This document shows, in pieces, positions 52,176 to 59,751 of a stretch of DNA of 64,000 nucleotides. Source of the DNA: CAZNTZ01 sp964576135 (lineage in GTDB: Bacteria > Pseudomonadota > Alphaproteobacteria > Rs-D84); assembly GCA_964576135.1 (NCBI GenBank), contig CAZNTZ010000001.1, forward strand, positions 1 to 64,000. The letters run 5' to 3'. How positions within the stretch are numbered: the first letter of the stretch is position 1; the number at the start of each line of letters is the position of its first letter. A model generated the notes under the pieces. That model did not search any database. It was not told the origin of the DNA and was given only the letters and a program-made list of their open reading frames with translations. The position numbers were made by a program, and so were the translations under genes.

Positions 52176-53081
52176 TTTTGCGCGCGGATGCGCATGATTA
52201 TAAGCCGACATTACAGATGTCATGTCAACTTTGGTATAAAGCTGGGTTGTTGATAACGATGAATGGCCGAGTAATTCTTGCAAACTTCGCAAATCTACAC
52301 CGTCCGCGAGTAATGCAGTTGCAAAACTGTGACGAAGCGAATGCGGTGTTACATAATCTGGTAATTGTAACGCATGTCGCGCCCTTTCAATAACCTTTTC
52401 AGCCATTCTTGCGGACATTGGTAAACCCCGAACGCTTCTGAATAATGGATCAGATGCTTCTTTGCCAAAAGGTCGCAGATACACATATTGTTCAATTGCT
52501 TCAAATACTGCTGGTAAAACTGGAACAAGACGTTCCTTGTTTCCTTTACCACGAATACGAAAAATATCAGGCCTCCCCGAAACATCAGCGTTCGTCAAAG
52601 CCAATGCTTCTGAAATTCGTAAACCACAACCAAATATAAGCACAACCAACGCAACATCGCGCGATGCAATCCACGGGTTATCAGATTCAGATTCACTGAT
52701 TTCATTTGTCATATTTTTAATATCTGTCGGCGAAATAGCTTTGGACAGTTTTTTTGGGATCTTCGGACTTGAAATCATCGCGATTGAATCATTTATAATT
52801 TTATATTCGCGTGATAAAAAACGAAAGAACGAACGCAACGAAGACAACGCGCGCGCCGTAGATTTATGGGATAAATTACGTTTCTGACGATCAGCCAACC
52901 AAGAACGAAAAGCGAAAGTTTCAATGCGTGAAAAATCATTTAACTGGGGGGTATTGCCGCAAAAACGACCGTAAAAATGAATAAAATCATAAATATCACG
53001 GCTATACGCTTCGGCAGTATAGTTAGAATACTTTTTTGTATTCAATAAGTAATTGATAAAACTGGTTATTTCTGTATCCAT
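52173..53081 (-). CDS. xerC: Tyrosine recombinase XerC/XerD
   Basis: Xer recombinases resolve chromosome dimers at dif. The 302 residues have the SAM-like N domain (FINYLLNTKKYSNYTAEAYSRDI) and the catalytic domain with Arg in GCGLRISEAL, Lys in RGKGNKERLVP, HSLRHSFA, LGHSSLSTT and the nucleophile Tyr in TQLYTKV. I prefer the ATG at 53081, which gives normal Xer length; a GTG at 53099 would add six residues. XerC rather than XerD is a guess from the RIRGKGNKER form. It lies 24 nt after the LOG gene. Confidence 0.9.
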   Translation of the reverse strand: MDTEITSFINYLLNTKKYSNYTAEAYSRDIYDFIHFYGRFCGNTPQLNDFSRIETFAFRSWLADRQKRNLSHKSTARALSSLRSFFRFLSREYKIINDSIAMISSPKIPKKLSKAISPTDIKNMTNEISESESDNPWIASRDVALVVLIFGCGLRISEALALTNADVSGRPDIFRIRGKGNKERLVPVLPAVFEAIEQYVYLRPFGKEASDPLFRSVRGLPMSARMAEKVIERARHALQLPDYVTPHSLRHSFATALLADGVDLRSLQELLGHSSLSTTQLYTKVDMTSVMSAYNHAHPRAK

Positions 53082-53105
53082 TAAATAACAAATCGACACA
53101 GGTTT

Positions 53106-53651
53106 TTAATTATTTTTACCTGTAATTTTGTCGACAAGTTCCTCTGCTGTTGAAAAAATGCTAATTTCATAATCCTGCATTGATTCTATGAAACCTTCTT
53201 GCTGCATGTGAACAAGTATTTGCCCAAAAACATCCCAATATTTTGAAGAATTAAGGAAAAAAATAGGTTTTTTTGATTCTCCGACTTGTTGCATGGTCAT
53301 AATATCGGTCAATTCATTTAATGTTCCAATACCACCAGGTAATATACAAAAGGCGTCTGATAATTCAAACATTCTTTGTTTACGTTCGTTCAACCCTGGA
53401 ACCATTTCAATTTTTATCCCTTCGTGAACCGGTTCCTGACGGGCAGTTACATTTGGTGTTGAAACCCCTATTACTTCTCCGCCATTTTCTAGCGCTGCAG
53501 ATGCGACTGTCCCCATTAAACCAACATTTCCACCCCCAAACACAAGTCTTATTCCATTATAAGCCAGTGCTTTTCCAAGCACTTTCGCCTCTCTAGCGAA
53601 TTCAGGGTTTTTTCCCATTTGATGACCGCAATATACTGCAACGGATTTCAT
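53106..53651 (-). CDS. LOG-family nucleotide 5'-monophosphate phosphoribohydrolase
   Basis: The 181 residues show the lysine-decarboxylase-like LOG fold with VFGGGNVGLMG (37-47) and the signature PGGIGTLNELTDIM (105-118) with its catalytic Glu. Proteins of this type release a base from nucleoside monophosphates, including cytokinin precursors, and are not true decarboxylases. AAAGGA precedes the ATG. It is the first gene before xerC. Confidence 0.9.
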   Translation of the reverse strand: MKSVAVYCGHQMGKNPEFAREAKVLGKALAYNGIRLVFGGGNVGLMGTVASAALENGGEVIGVSTPNVTARQEPVHEGIKIEMVPGLNERKQRMFELSDAFCILPGGIGTLNELTDIMTMQQVGESKKPIFFLNSSKYWDVFGQILVHMQQEGFIESMQDYEISIFSTAEELVDKITGKNN

Positions 53652-53673
53652 ATTTTTTCCTTTATTTTATGTA

Positions 53674-53682
53674 ATTATAGCA
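53674..53682 (-). promoter_or_regulatory. LOG gene promoter (extended -10)
   Basis: TGCTATAAT on the minus strand (hexamer 53674-53679). It is next to a plus-strand TAAAAT (53683-53688), 8 nt before the tilS ATG. Confidence 0.55.
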
Positions 53683-53696
53683 TAAAATATCCACAA

Positions 53697-54677
53697 ATGA
53701 CTGAAAACTTTGAAATTTTTTTAGAAAAAAACTCTGATACACCCATTGCTATTGCTGTTTCTGGGGGTGTGGATTCTATGTATTTGATGAATCGGTGTGC
53801 TGGGAAATTAAATAATGCGGTTGTATTAACTGTAAATCACAACCTGCGCAAGACTGCAGCATCAGATACGAGATTTGTTGCAGATGCTGCGGAAAAAATC
53901 GGCTTTAAATGTGAAGTATTAGAATGGGTTGGCGCAAAACCAGAAACAGGTATCGAAGAAGCAGCACGTATCGCACGTTATGAATTGCTGACAAATTATT
54001 GTCGCGAACATGGTTTTGAAATTTTATTAACTGCACACCAATCTGATGACCAAATCGAAACTTTTTTAATGAACCTTGGCCGCGGCAGCGGAATTTATGG
54101 CCTGGCCGGAATTCGCAAAGAGATATTCCGTAACGGAATCAAAATAGTTAGACCAATAATTGATATTTCACGGGCAGAAATTGAAAAATATTGTCATGAA
54201 AACAAAATTAAATTTGTTCATGACGAAATGAATGATGATGAAAATTTAATGCGGGTTCGTGTTCGTAAGAACAGACATTTGATGCGAGATAAACTTGGAA
54301 TTTCAGATGATCGTATTTTATTGGCTATGAAATCTTTGGACCGCGCCCGCAGCGGTCTTGAAAACGAAGTTGAACGAATCGCAACACAAATTGATTCAAT
54401 TTTCAGTTTCAGCGTTCTTTCAGAATTGATTCCAGAATTAAAACTGAAATTATTATCAACTTTGATTACAAGAATTGGTAAATTAAACTATCCACCACGC
54501 TTGCAATCTGTTCAAAATTTATTATATAATCTTGAAACTCGCGCAAGTATGATTATGACGCTTGGAAATTGCACAATTCGCAGATTGAATGACAAAATAT
54601 TGATCGTCCCCGAAGGAGCAAATATAAGTTTTAACAAAGGCAGAACAAATGAAAGTAAAGCAAGCAAAAGACATTAA
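53697..54677 (+). CDS. tilS: tRNA(Ile)-lysidine synthetase
   Basis: TilS makes lysidine at C34 of tRNA-Ile(CAU) so that it reads AUA. The 326 residues contain the PP-loop SGGVDSM (22-28), VNHNLRKTAASDTRFV, TAHQSDDQIETFLMNLGRGSGIYGLAGI and PIIDISRAEIEKY; a short C domain follows. The start at 53697 is the first ATG with the right N terminus; no Shine-Dalgarno is visible and a TAAAAT box lies 8 nt upstream. The 3' end overlaps ftsH by 29 nt; tilS-ftsH is a widely conserved pair. Confidence 0.94.
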   Translation: MTENFEIFLEKNSDTPIAIAVSGGVDSMYLMNRCAGKLNNAVVLTVNHNLRKTAASDTRFVADAAEKIGFKCEVLEWVGAKPETGIEEAARIARYELLTNYCREHGFEILLTAHQSDDQIETFLMNLGRGSGIYGLAGIRKEIFRNGIKIVRPIIDISRAEIEKYCHENKIKFVHDEMNDDENLMRVRVRKNRHLMRDKLGISDDRILLAMKSLDRARSGLENEVERIATQIDSIFSFSVLSELIPELKLKLLSTLITRIGKLNYPPRLQSVQNLLYNLETRASMIMTLGNCTIRRLNDKILIVPEGANISFNKGRTNESKASKRH

Positions 54678-56613
54678 GTTTAAATCGGATAATATTACAA
54701 ACAAAAATAATGATGGTGCAGGAAAATTTCTTTTTTTATTCATAGTATTTTTTTCAATACTTATCGGATATTCATTTTTAAAAACTGATACAAATTCTAC
54801 ACATTCAGTTAGTGAACGTTCCGCAGTGCCACGTATGGTTAATGAAAACGGTTTTCCAATCAAGGCGCCGGTAAAATCAAATCAGAATAAGCCTGTTTCT
54901 CTTAATTTTTCGCAAATTCTGGATTCTGCAAAGAATGGTAAAATTGAAACAATGGTTGTGCGTGAAAACCAAGCAACTGGAACATTAAAAGACGGATCAT
55001 CATATATTGCAACGATTGAACATGATCCATCGTGGCTTTCAAAAATATCTGAATCTGGCGCAGAAGTATCAATTGATAAAACCAAAAATTGGGTCGACCA
55101 ACTTGGAACATGGGTGCCGATTTTAATGGGTTTATTGTTTATATTTTGGATATGGCGTGGAATTCGCGGCATGTCTGGTGGTGGCGGTGGTATGCCTTCG
55201 TTATCAAGACTTAATCCAACAAAAATCGTCAGTGGTAAAACAAAAACTACGTTTGCCGATGTTGCCGGTATTGACCAAGAAAAACAAGAAGTATCTGAAA
55301 TTGTAGATTTCTTAAAAGATCCAGAAAAATTCAGAAAATTGGGTGCACGTGTCCCACGTGGAATTTTAATGTCTGGTGCACCAGGTACTGGTAAAACTTT
55401 ACTTGCCCGCGCAATCGCAGGCGAAGCAAATGTGCCATTTTTTGCTGCATCTGGATCTGACTTTTCTGGAATCATAGTCGGACTTGGGGTTGCAAAAATC
55501 AAAGAAATATTTGAAATGGCAAAGAAAAATGCGCCATGTATTTTATTCATCGATGAAATTGACGCAATCGGAATGCAACGTGGACGTTCACACTTTAATG
55601 ATAATGATCGCGAACAAACATTAAATCAATTGTTGATTGAAATGGATGGATTTGCAAATAACAGTGGCGTAATTATTATTGGTGCAACAAATCGTCCGGA
55701 TATGTTGGACGGTGCATTATTAAGACCGGGTCGTTTTGATCGTCAGGTTAATATTGAATTACCAAACAGTGCCGGTCGCGAAGAAATTTTGAACCTGTAT
55801 GCAAAGAAAATAAAATTAGCAGATGGTGTAAATTTAAAAGATATTGCCCGCGGGACAACTGGATTTTCAGGGGCTGATTTGGAAAATTTATTGAATGAAT
55901 CAGCTTTGCATGCTGTACGTGCAGGACGCAAAGAAGTTACCAATGAAGACCTTGAAGAAGCACGCGATAAAACATTAATGGGTCCAAAAAAGAATCGTAA
56001 AATGCGCGCCGAAGATATTAAACTGACGGCATATCACGAAGCAGGACATGCATTGGTATCGACAATATATCGTGATATCACAGACCCGATTCACAAAGCG
56101 ACGATTATCCCACGCGGACGCGCATTGGGTATGGTTCAAAAATTGCCGATTGATGACAAAGTATCAATTACAATTGATGAAATAAAAGCGGATCTTGCAA
56201 TCAATATGGCTGGTCGCGCTGCCGAAGAAATTTTCTTTGGACCAAATAAAATAACAACTGGCGCAGAATCTGACATTGCCCAATCAACAAGACTTGTTCG
56301 ATATGCAATCACAGTTGGCGGTATGTCTGATAAAATTGGACTTGTCGCTGTGAACCAATTAAATACTTTTGGTGGTCGTCATCATTTGGAAAATGCTTCC
56401 GAAGAAACAGCACGTACTGTCGACACCGAAGTAAAAAAATGGATGGATGTTGCTTATAAAACTGCGAAAGATTTACTGAACAAAAATAAAGTCACAGTTA
56501 AAAAATTGGCCGAAGAATTATTAAAGAAAGAAACTTTGACCCGTGAAGAAATCGAAGCAATTGTTATCGGAAAAAAACAGTCTCAACCGACAACAAAAAT
56601 AAAGAAAAAATAA
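54649..56613 (+). CDS. ftsH: ATP-dependent membrane protease FtsH
   Basis: FtsH degrades membrane and unstable cytoplasmic proteins, including LpxC in many bacteria. The 654 residues have two membrane segments (about 25-42 and 160-177), the AAA module with GAPGTGKTLLARA near 243, Walker B LFIDEIDAIG, the Arg-finger stretch RPGRFDRQ, and the zinc protease HEAGHA near 463. The pore loop differs: the usual FVEMFVGVGASRVRD is FSGIIVGLGVAKIKE, so the aromatic residue that grips substrates is Ile. The protein still has every catalytic motif. It starts inside the tilS 3' end. Confidence 0.94.
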   Translation: MKVKQAKDIKFKSDNITNKNNDGAGKFLFLFIVFFSILIGYSFLKTDTNSTHSVSERSAVPRMVNENGFPIKAPVKSNQNKPVSLNFSQILDSAKNGKIETMVVRENQATGTLKDGSSYIATIEHDPSWLSKISESGAEVSIDKTKNWVDQLGTWVPILMGLLFIFWIWRGIRGMSGGGGGMPSLSRLNPTKIVSGKTKTTFADVAGIDQEKQEVSEIVDFLKDPEKFRKLGARVPRGILMSGAPGTGKTLLARAIAGEANVPFFAASGSDFSGIIVGLGVAKIKEIFEMAKKNAPCILFIDEIDAIGMQRGRSHFNDNDREQTLNQLLIEMDGFANNSGVIIIGATNRPDMLDGALLRPGRFDRQVNIELPNSAGREEILNLYAKKIKLADGVNLKDIARGTTGFSGADLENLLNESALHAVRAGRKEVTNEDLEEARDKTLMGPKKNRKMRAEDIKLTAYHEAGHALVSTIYRDITDPIHKATIIPRGRALGMVQKLPIDDKVSITIDEIKADLAINMAGRAAEEIFFGPNKITTGAESDIAQSTRLVRYAITVGGMSDKIGLVAVNQLNTFGGRHHLENASEETARTVDTEVKKWMDVAYKTAKDLLNKNKVTVKKLAEELLKKETLTREEIEAIVIGKKQSQPTTKIKKK

Positions 56614-56617
56614 TTTT

Positions 56618-56646
56618 TTGAATTCTTTGAAAAAGAATCCTAGAAT
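56618..56646 (+). promoter_or_regulatory. Promoter of the small lipoprotein gene
   Basis: TTGAAT (56618-56623), 17 bp, TAGAAT (56641-56646), then a strong AAAAAGGAGA ribosome site. A short AT hairpin (56622-56638) lies in the spacer and may be the weak ftsH terminator. Confidence 0.65.
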
Positions 56647-56672
56647 TCAGTTCGGATCAAAAAGGAGAAAAA

Positions 56673-56942
56673 ATGAAAAAATATTTGACCATTGCTTTGT
56701 CTGTTTTTGCACTTGCTGCATGTGCGGGACAAAACCAAATAACACCGGCTGCTGATTTAAAATCACAGATTGAACAACAAAAAACAATCGCACGCACAGC
56801 CAAAGAAAATGCAAAAGTTGCGGTCGCTGCTTCGAAAGCATCTGTAAAAACCCAGGTTGAATCAGAAAAAACAAATGCAAAGGCAACTGCTGATTATTAC
56901 AAAGATACAGCAAAAGAAGTCAAAGAAATAGTGACTGAATAA
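56673..56942 (+). CDS. Small helical lipoprotein
   Basis: The 89-residue protein has a lipobox ALAAC (Cys17) and a mature part of about 70 residues that is almost wholly charged and Ala-rich (EQQKTIARTAKENAKVAVAASKASVKTQ), predicting one long amphipathic helix. It resembles Lpp-like or YjfN-type helical lipoproteins in style only; there is no C-terminal Lys-Tyr-Arg for covalent peptidoglycan linkage. It could be an outer-membrane spacer. Strong ribosome site and promoter suggest high expression. Confidence 0.72.
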   Translation: MKKYLTIALSVFALAACAGQNQITPAADLKSQIEQQKTIARTAKENAKVAVAASKASVKTQVESEKTNAKATADYYKDTAKEVKEIVTE

Positions 56943-56960
56943 AAATATAAAACACTAAAT

Positions 56961-56988
56961 AAAAAATCCGCAATCGCGGATTTTTTAT
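56961..56988 (+). terminator. Bidirectional terminator
   Basis: Stem AAATCCGC with GCGGATTT, AATC loop, T6 run; it overlaps the stop of the converging Cys-rich gene. Confidence 0.88.
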
Positions 56989-57497
56989 TGATATGGGCAA
57001 GTGTTAGTGGCTGTAAATTCCCCTGCGCTATCTTTGTAATTACCGCTTGGAACGTAACAATTTGACTGTGTCGTACCAACACCGGCCGCGACTGTGCCAT
57101 AAACCGCAGAACCATCCGTAGCAGTAAAACTTGCCTCGGCGGCACAACGTGTGCATGCATCAGAATTTGCATTTACCTGTGTTCCGTAATATCCAGTACG
57201 GCAACGATATCCAACTATTATTGTTGGTAATGTACATGCTGTGCAATCAGAATTTGGTTCACCAACTTTGCCAACTTGTCTGGTGGATCCAGTATTAGAC
57301 CATACGATATCATCACATTCAAGAAAGCATATTTCACCACAACAGTCACCACTGACGCCACAGCTCCATAAACATGTAGAAGTATTACAATAAGGCGACT
57401 CGCCATCCTGACACATTCTTATCGCGAACGAATTATCTGTTATTAAAAATATGCCAATAAACATGGCATATATATAAAATAATTTTGGTATTTTCAT
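56985..57497 (-). CDS. Secreted Cys-rich protein with CxxGYYG-type repeat
   Basis: The 170-residue protein has a signal peptide (MKIPKLFYIYAMFIGIFLIT, cleaved near SFA) and about 18 Cys. A first cluster (MCQDGESPYCNTSTCLWSCG, then GDCCGEICFLECDD) is followed by one EGF/TNFR-like unit: CRTGYYGTQVNANSDACTRC, then SNCYVPSGNYKDSAGEF and CPY. From memory, long arrays of this unit occur in surface proteins of gut alphaproteobacterial genomes, so this may be a short member of that paralogous group. Function is unknown; adhesion or binding is a guess. It lies between ftsH-lipoprotein and gapA and has no partner. Confidence 0.68.
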   Translation of the reverse strand: MKIPKLFYIYAMFIGIFLITDNSFAIRMCQDGESPYCNTSTCLWSCGVSGDCCGEICFLECDDIVWSNTGSTRQVGKVGEPNSDCTACTLPTIIVGYRCRTGYYGTQVNANSDACTRCAAEASFTATDGSAVYGTVAAGVGTTQSNCYVPSGNYKDSAGEFTATNTCPYQ

Positions 57498-57683
57498 TAA
57501 CGTCCTTTTTTACACAAAGAAAAAACGCCAAAAAACTTGTGTCTGTAAGTTATAAAAATCATGATATAGTAAGCATGACCATGCACAGTTTCTGGGTAAA
57601 CCCTTTTTTATATCCCTGTTTATCCAGGACGGATTTTAGATTATTGAAAGATTTTTTTCAATCAAAAAATATTTCAATATATA

Positions 57684-57712
57684 AAAAATCCGGCATAATG
57701 CCGGATTTTTAT
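57684..57712 (-). terminator. gapA terminator
   Basis: Stem AAATCCGGCA with TGCCGGATTT, TAA loop, and a T6 run on the minus strand, 15 nt after the gapA stop. Confidence 0.9.
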
Positions 57713-57726
57713 TTCTATAATCATTC

Positions 57727-58743
57727 TTATTTGATGAACTTTGCGATTTCGACCGCTGTGTCTGACATACGGTTTGAAAATCCCCATTCATTGTCATACC
57801 ACGAAGCGATATGCAACAAATTATCACCAACAACATTTGTTAATGTTGAGTCAAATATAGAACTGTGGCTGTCGTGGATAAAATCGCTGGAAACCAATGG
57901 CTTGTCATTATAAGCAAAGATTCCCTTTAATTTTCCTTCTGCTGCTGATTTCATGGCTGCATTGACTTCTTCGACCGTTGCTTTCTTGGACAATTCAACA
58001 ACTAATTCTGTAATTGAAACGTCTGGTGTTGGAACACGAATAGCTGCACCATTCAATTTACCGTTCAAGCTTGGTAATACTTTGCCGATTGCTTTGGCAG
58101 CACCGGTTGAATTTGGAATAATATTTTCCGCAGCGGCACGTGCACGACGCAAATCTTTGTGGTTTTTATCCAACAATTGTTGATCGCCTGTATATGAATG
58201 AACTGTTGTCATCCAACCTTTGACAATACCGAATGATTCATCAACAACATATGCGATTGGTGCCAAACAGTTCGTTGTGCATGAACCGTTTGAAATAATC
58301 ATATCGCTTGATTTCAATGTATCATGGTTGATTCCATAAACAATTGTAGCATCTGCGCCATCTGACGGTGCAGAAACAAGTACGCGTTTTGCGCCTGCTT
58401 CTAAATGAACTTTGGCTTTGTCTGCATTAGTGAAAATTCCAGTGCATTCCATAACAATATCAACACCCATTTCGCCCCAAGGCAATTTTGTTGGATCTTT
58501 TTCAGCCAAAACTTTGATTTTATGACCGCCGACTGTGATAACATCACCGTCAACTTTGACCGGCATTGGTAATTTGCCATGTACAGAATCATATTCCAAC
58601 AAGAATGCAGATTCTTCGGCTGGCATCAAATCATTTACCGCGACGAATTCAATATCTTCGCGTTTTGATTCCAACGCAGCGCGCAAAACCAAACGTCCGA
58701 TACGTCCAAATCCATTTATTGCAACTTTAACTTTATTTGACAT
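57727..58743 (-). CDS. gapA: Glyceraldehyde-3-phosphate dehydrogenase
   Basis: It oxidises glyceraldehyde 3-phosphate to 1,3-bisphosphoglycerate with NAD and phosphate. The 338 residues include the NAD-binding start KVAINGFGRIGRLVLRA, the catalytic Cys in SNGSCTTNCLAP near 154 (SNASCTTN is usual, so Ala is Gly), RAAAENIIPNSTGAAKAIGKVLP and WYDNEWGFSNRM. AAGGAAG precedes the ATG. Single-gene unit with an extended -10 promoter; no pgk beside it. Confidence 0.97.
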   Translation of the reverse strand: MSNKVKVAINGFGRIGRLVLRAALESKREDIEFVAVNDLMPAEESAFLLEYDSVHGKLPMPVKVDGDVITVGGHKIKVLAEKDPTKLPWGEMGVDIVMECTGIFTNADKAKVHLEAGAKRVLVSAPSDGADATIVYGINHDTLKSSDMIISNGSCTTNCLAPIAYVVDESFGIVKGWMTTVHSYTGDQQLLDKNHKDLRRARAAAENIIPNSTGAAKAIGKVLPSLNGKLNGAAIRVPTPDVSITELVVELSKKATVEEVNAAMKSAAEGKLKGIFAYNDKPLVSSDFIHDSHSSIFDSTLTNVVGDNLLHIASWYDNEWGFSNRMSDTAVEIAKFIK

Positions 58744-58775
58744 TTTAACTTCCTTTATTTTTTAAATGCTAACCA

Positions 58776-58803
58776 ATTATAACACCCAAAAAATAGAAAA
58801 CAA
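58776..58803 (-). promoter_or_regulatory. gapA promoter
   Basis: TTGTTT (58798-58803), 16 bp, TATAAT (58776-58781) with TGT before it, minus strand. Confidence 0.7.
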
Positions 58804-58819
58804 TACCAAAAAAAGTAAT

Positions 58820-58847
58820 TTGTAATTGCCAGATTTTACGTTATAAT
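58820..58847 (+). promoter_or_regulatory. miaA promoter (leaderless)
   Basis: TTGTAA (58820-58825), 16 bp, TATAAT (58842-58847), then 7 nt to the ATG. Confidence 0.7.
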
Positions 58848-58854
58848 TTCGGGC

Positions 58855-59751
58855 ATGAAACATAATTCTTTTGTAATCGCCGGGCCGACAGCGTCGGGGA
58901 AAAGCGATTTTGCACATAAACTTGCCACTCGTGTTAACGGGGTTGTAATCAATGCAGACAGTGTCCAAATCTATGCAGGCATAGAAAATATATCGGCATC
59001 GCCAATACCGAATTCAGAAATTCATGAAATAGAAGGTGTACCTTATAGATTATATTCTGTATTACCATTGACCAAACAAATCAGTGTTGCAGATTATTTG
59101 AATATGGCACGCAAAGAATATGATGCTGCAATCGCTGCAGGCAAAACACCAATATTTGTTGGTGGCAGCGGATATTATATTGGTGTCTTATTAAATGGTA
59201 TTTCACAAATTCCAGAAATAAGTTCGGAAAACCGGGAACGTGCGCGACAAATGGTTTCCGATTACCCAGATGCAGCAAAACAATTACTAAAAAATGCAGA
59301 CATTGATTTTGCCTTTACTGATCCGCAACGTATGTCACGTGCACTCGAAGTTTTTTTGGAAACCGGGCGACCATTATCGGAATGGCAAAAACTGCCACGT
59401 GTGGGTGCAATAACACCTACGCCGCTAAAAATCTTGATAAACCCGCACCGAGATATTCTGGCAAAACGAATTGTAGACAGAATTCCACAAATGTTATCTG
59501 GTGGCGCAATGGCAGAAGCACATGCAATACTGGCAAGTGGTTGGGATCCATCACGTGCAATTGGTGCCGACGAATTAGTAAAATTATTGCGTAACGAAAT
59601 TTCAGAACGCGCGGCAATAGATAACTGGATTACACGCACAAACCAATATGCCAAGCGTCAACGAACCTGGTTTCGTAACCAATTAGGCGCAGATATCGAA
59701 ATATCACACGTCCCAACAGATAAGGATTTGGAAATTGTTTTATCAAAATGA
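58855..59751 (+). CDS. miaA: tRNA dimethylallyltransferase
   Basis: MiaA adds the dimethylallyl group to A37 of tRNAs reading UNN codons. The 298 residues have the P-loop GPTASGKSD (10-18), NADSVQIYAGI, the substrate segment GGSGYYI, and RQRTWFRNQ near the C terminus. The canonical DSxQVY reads DSVQIY. The ATG lies 7 nt after TATAAT and no Shine-Dalgarno exists. priA starts 17 nt before the miaA stop, so they form an operon. Confidence 0.95.
   Translation: MKHNSFVIAGPTASGKSDFAHKLATRVNGVVINADSVQIYAGIENISASPIPNSEIHEIEGVPYRLYSVLPLTKQISVADYLNMARKEYDAAIAAGKTPIFVGGSGYYIGVLLNGISQIPEISSENRERARQMVSDYPDAAKQLLKNADIDFAFTDPQRMSRALEVFLETGRPLSEWQKLPRVGAITPTPLKILINPHRDILAKRIVDRIPQMLSGGAMAEAHAILASGWDPSRAIGADELVKLLRNEISERAAIDNWITRTNQYAKRQRTWFRNQLGADIEISHVPTDKDLEIVLSK

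Noticed and set aside
54882..55550. Long minus-strand open frame inside ftsH
   Set aside because: It is antisense to a fully conserved AAA domain and has no promoter or ribosome site of its own; it is a codon-bias shadow.
57485..57913. Plus-strand 142-residue frame upstream of and into gapA
   Set aside because: It overlaps the gapA coding end antisense, crosses the gapA terminator and resembles no protein.
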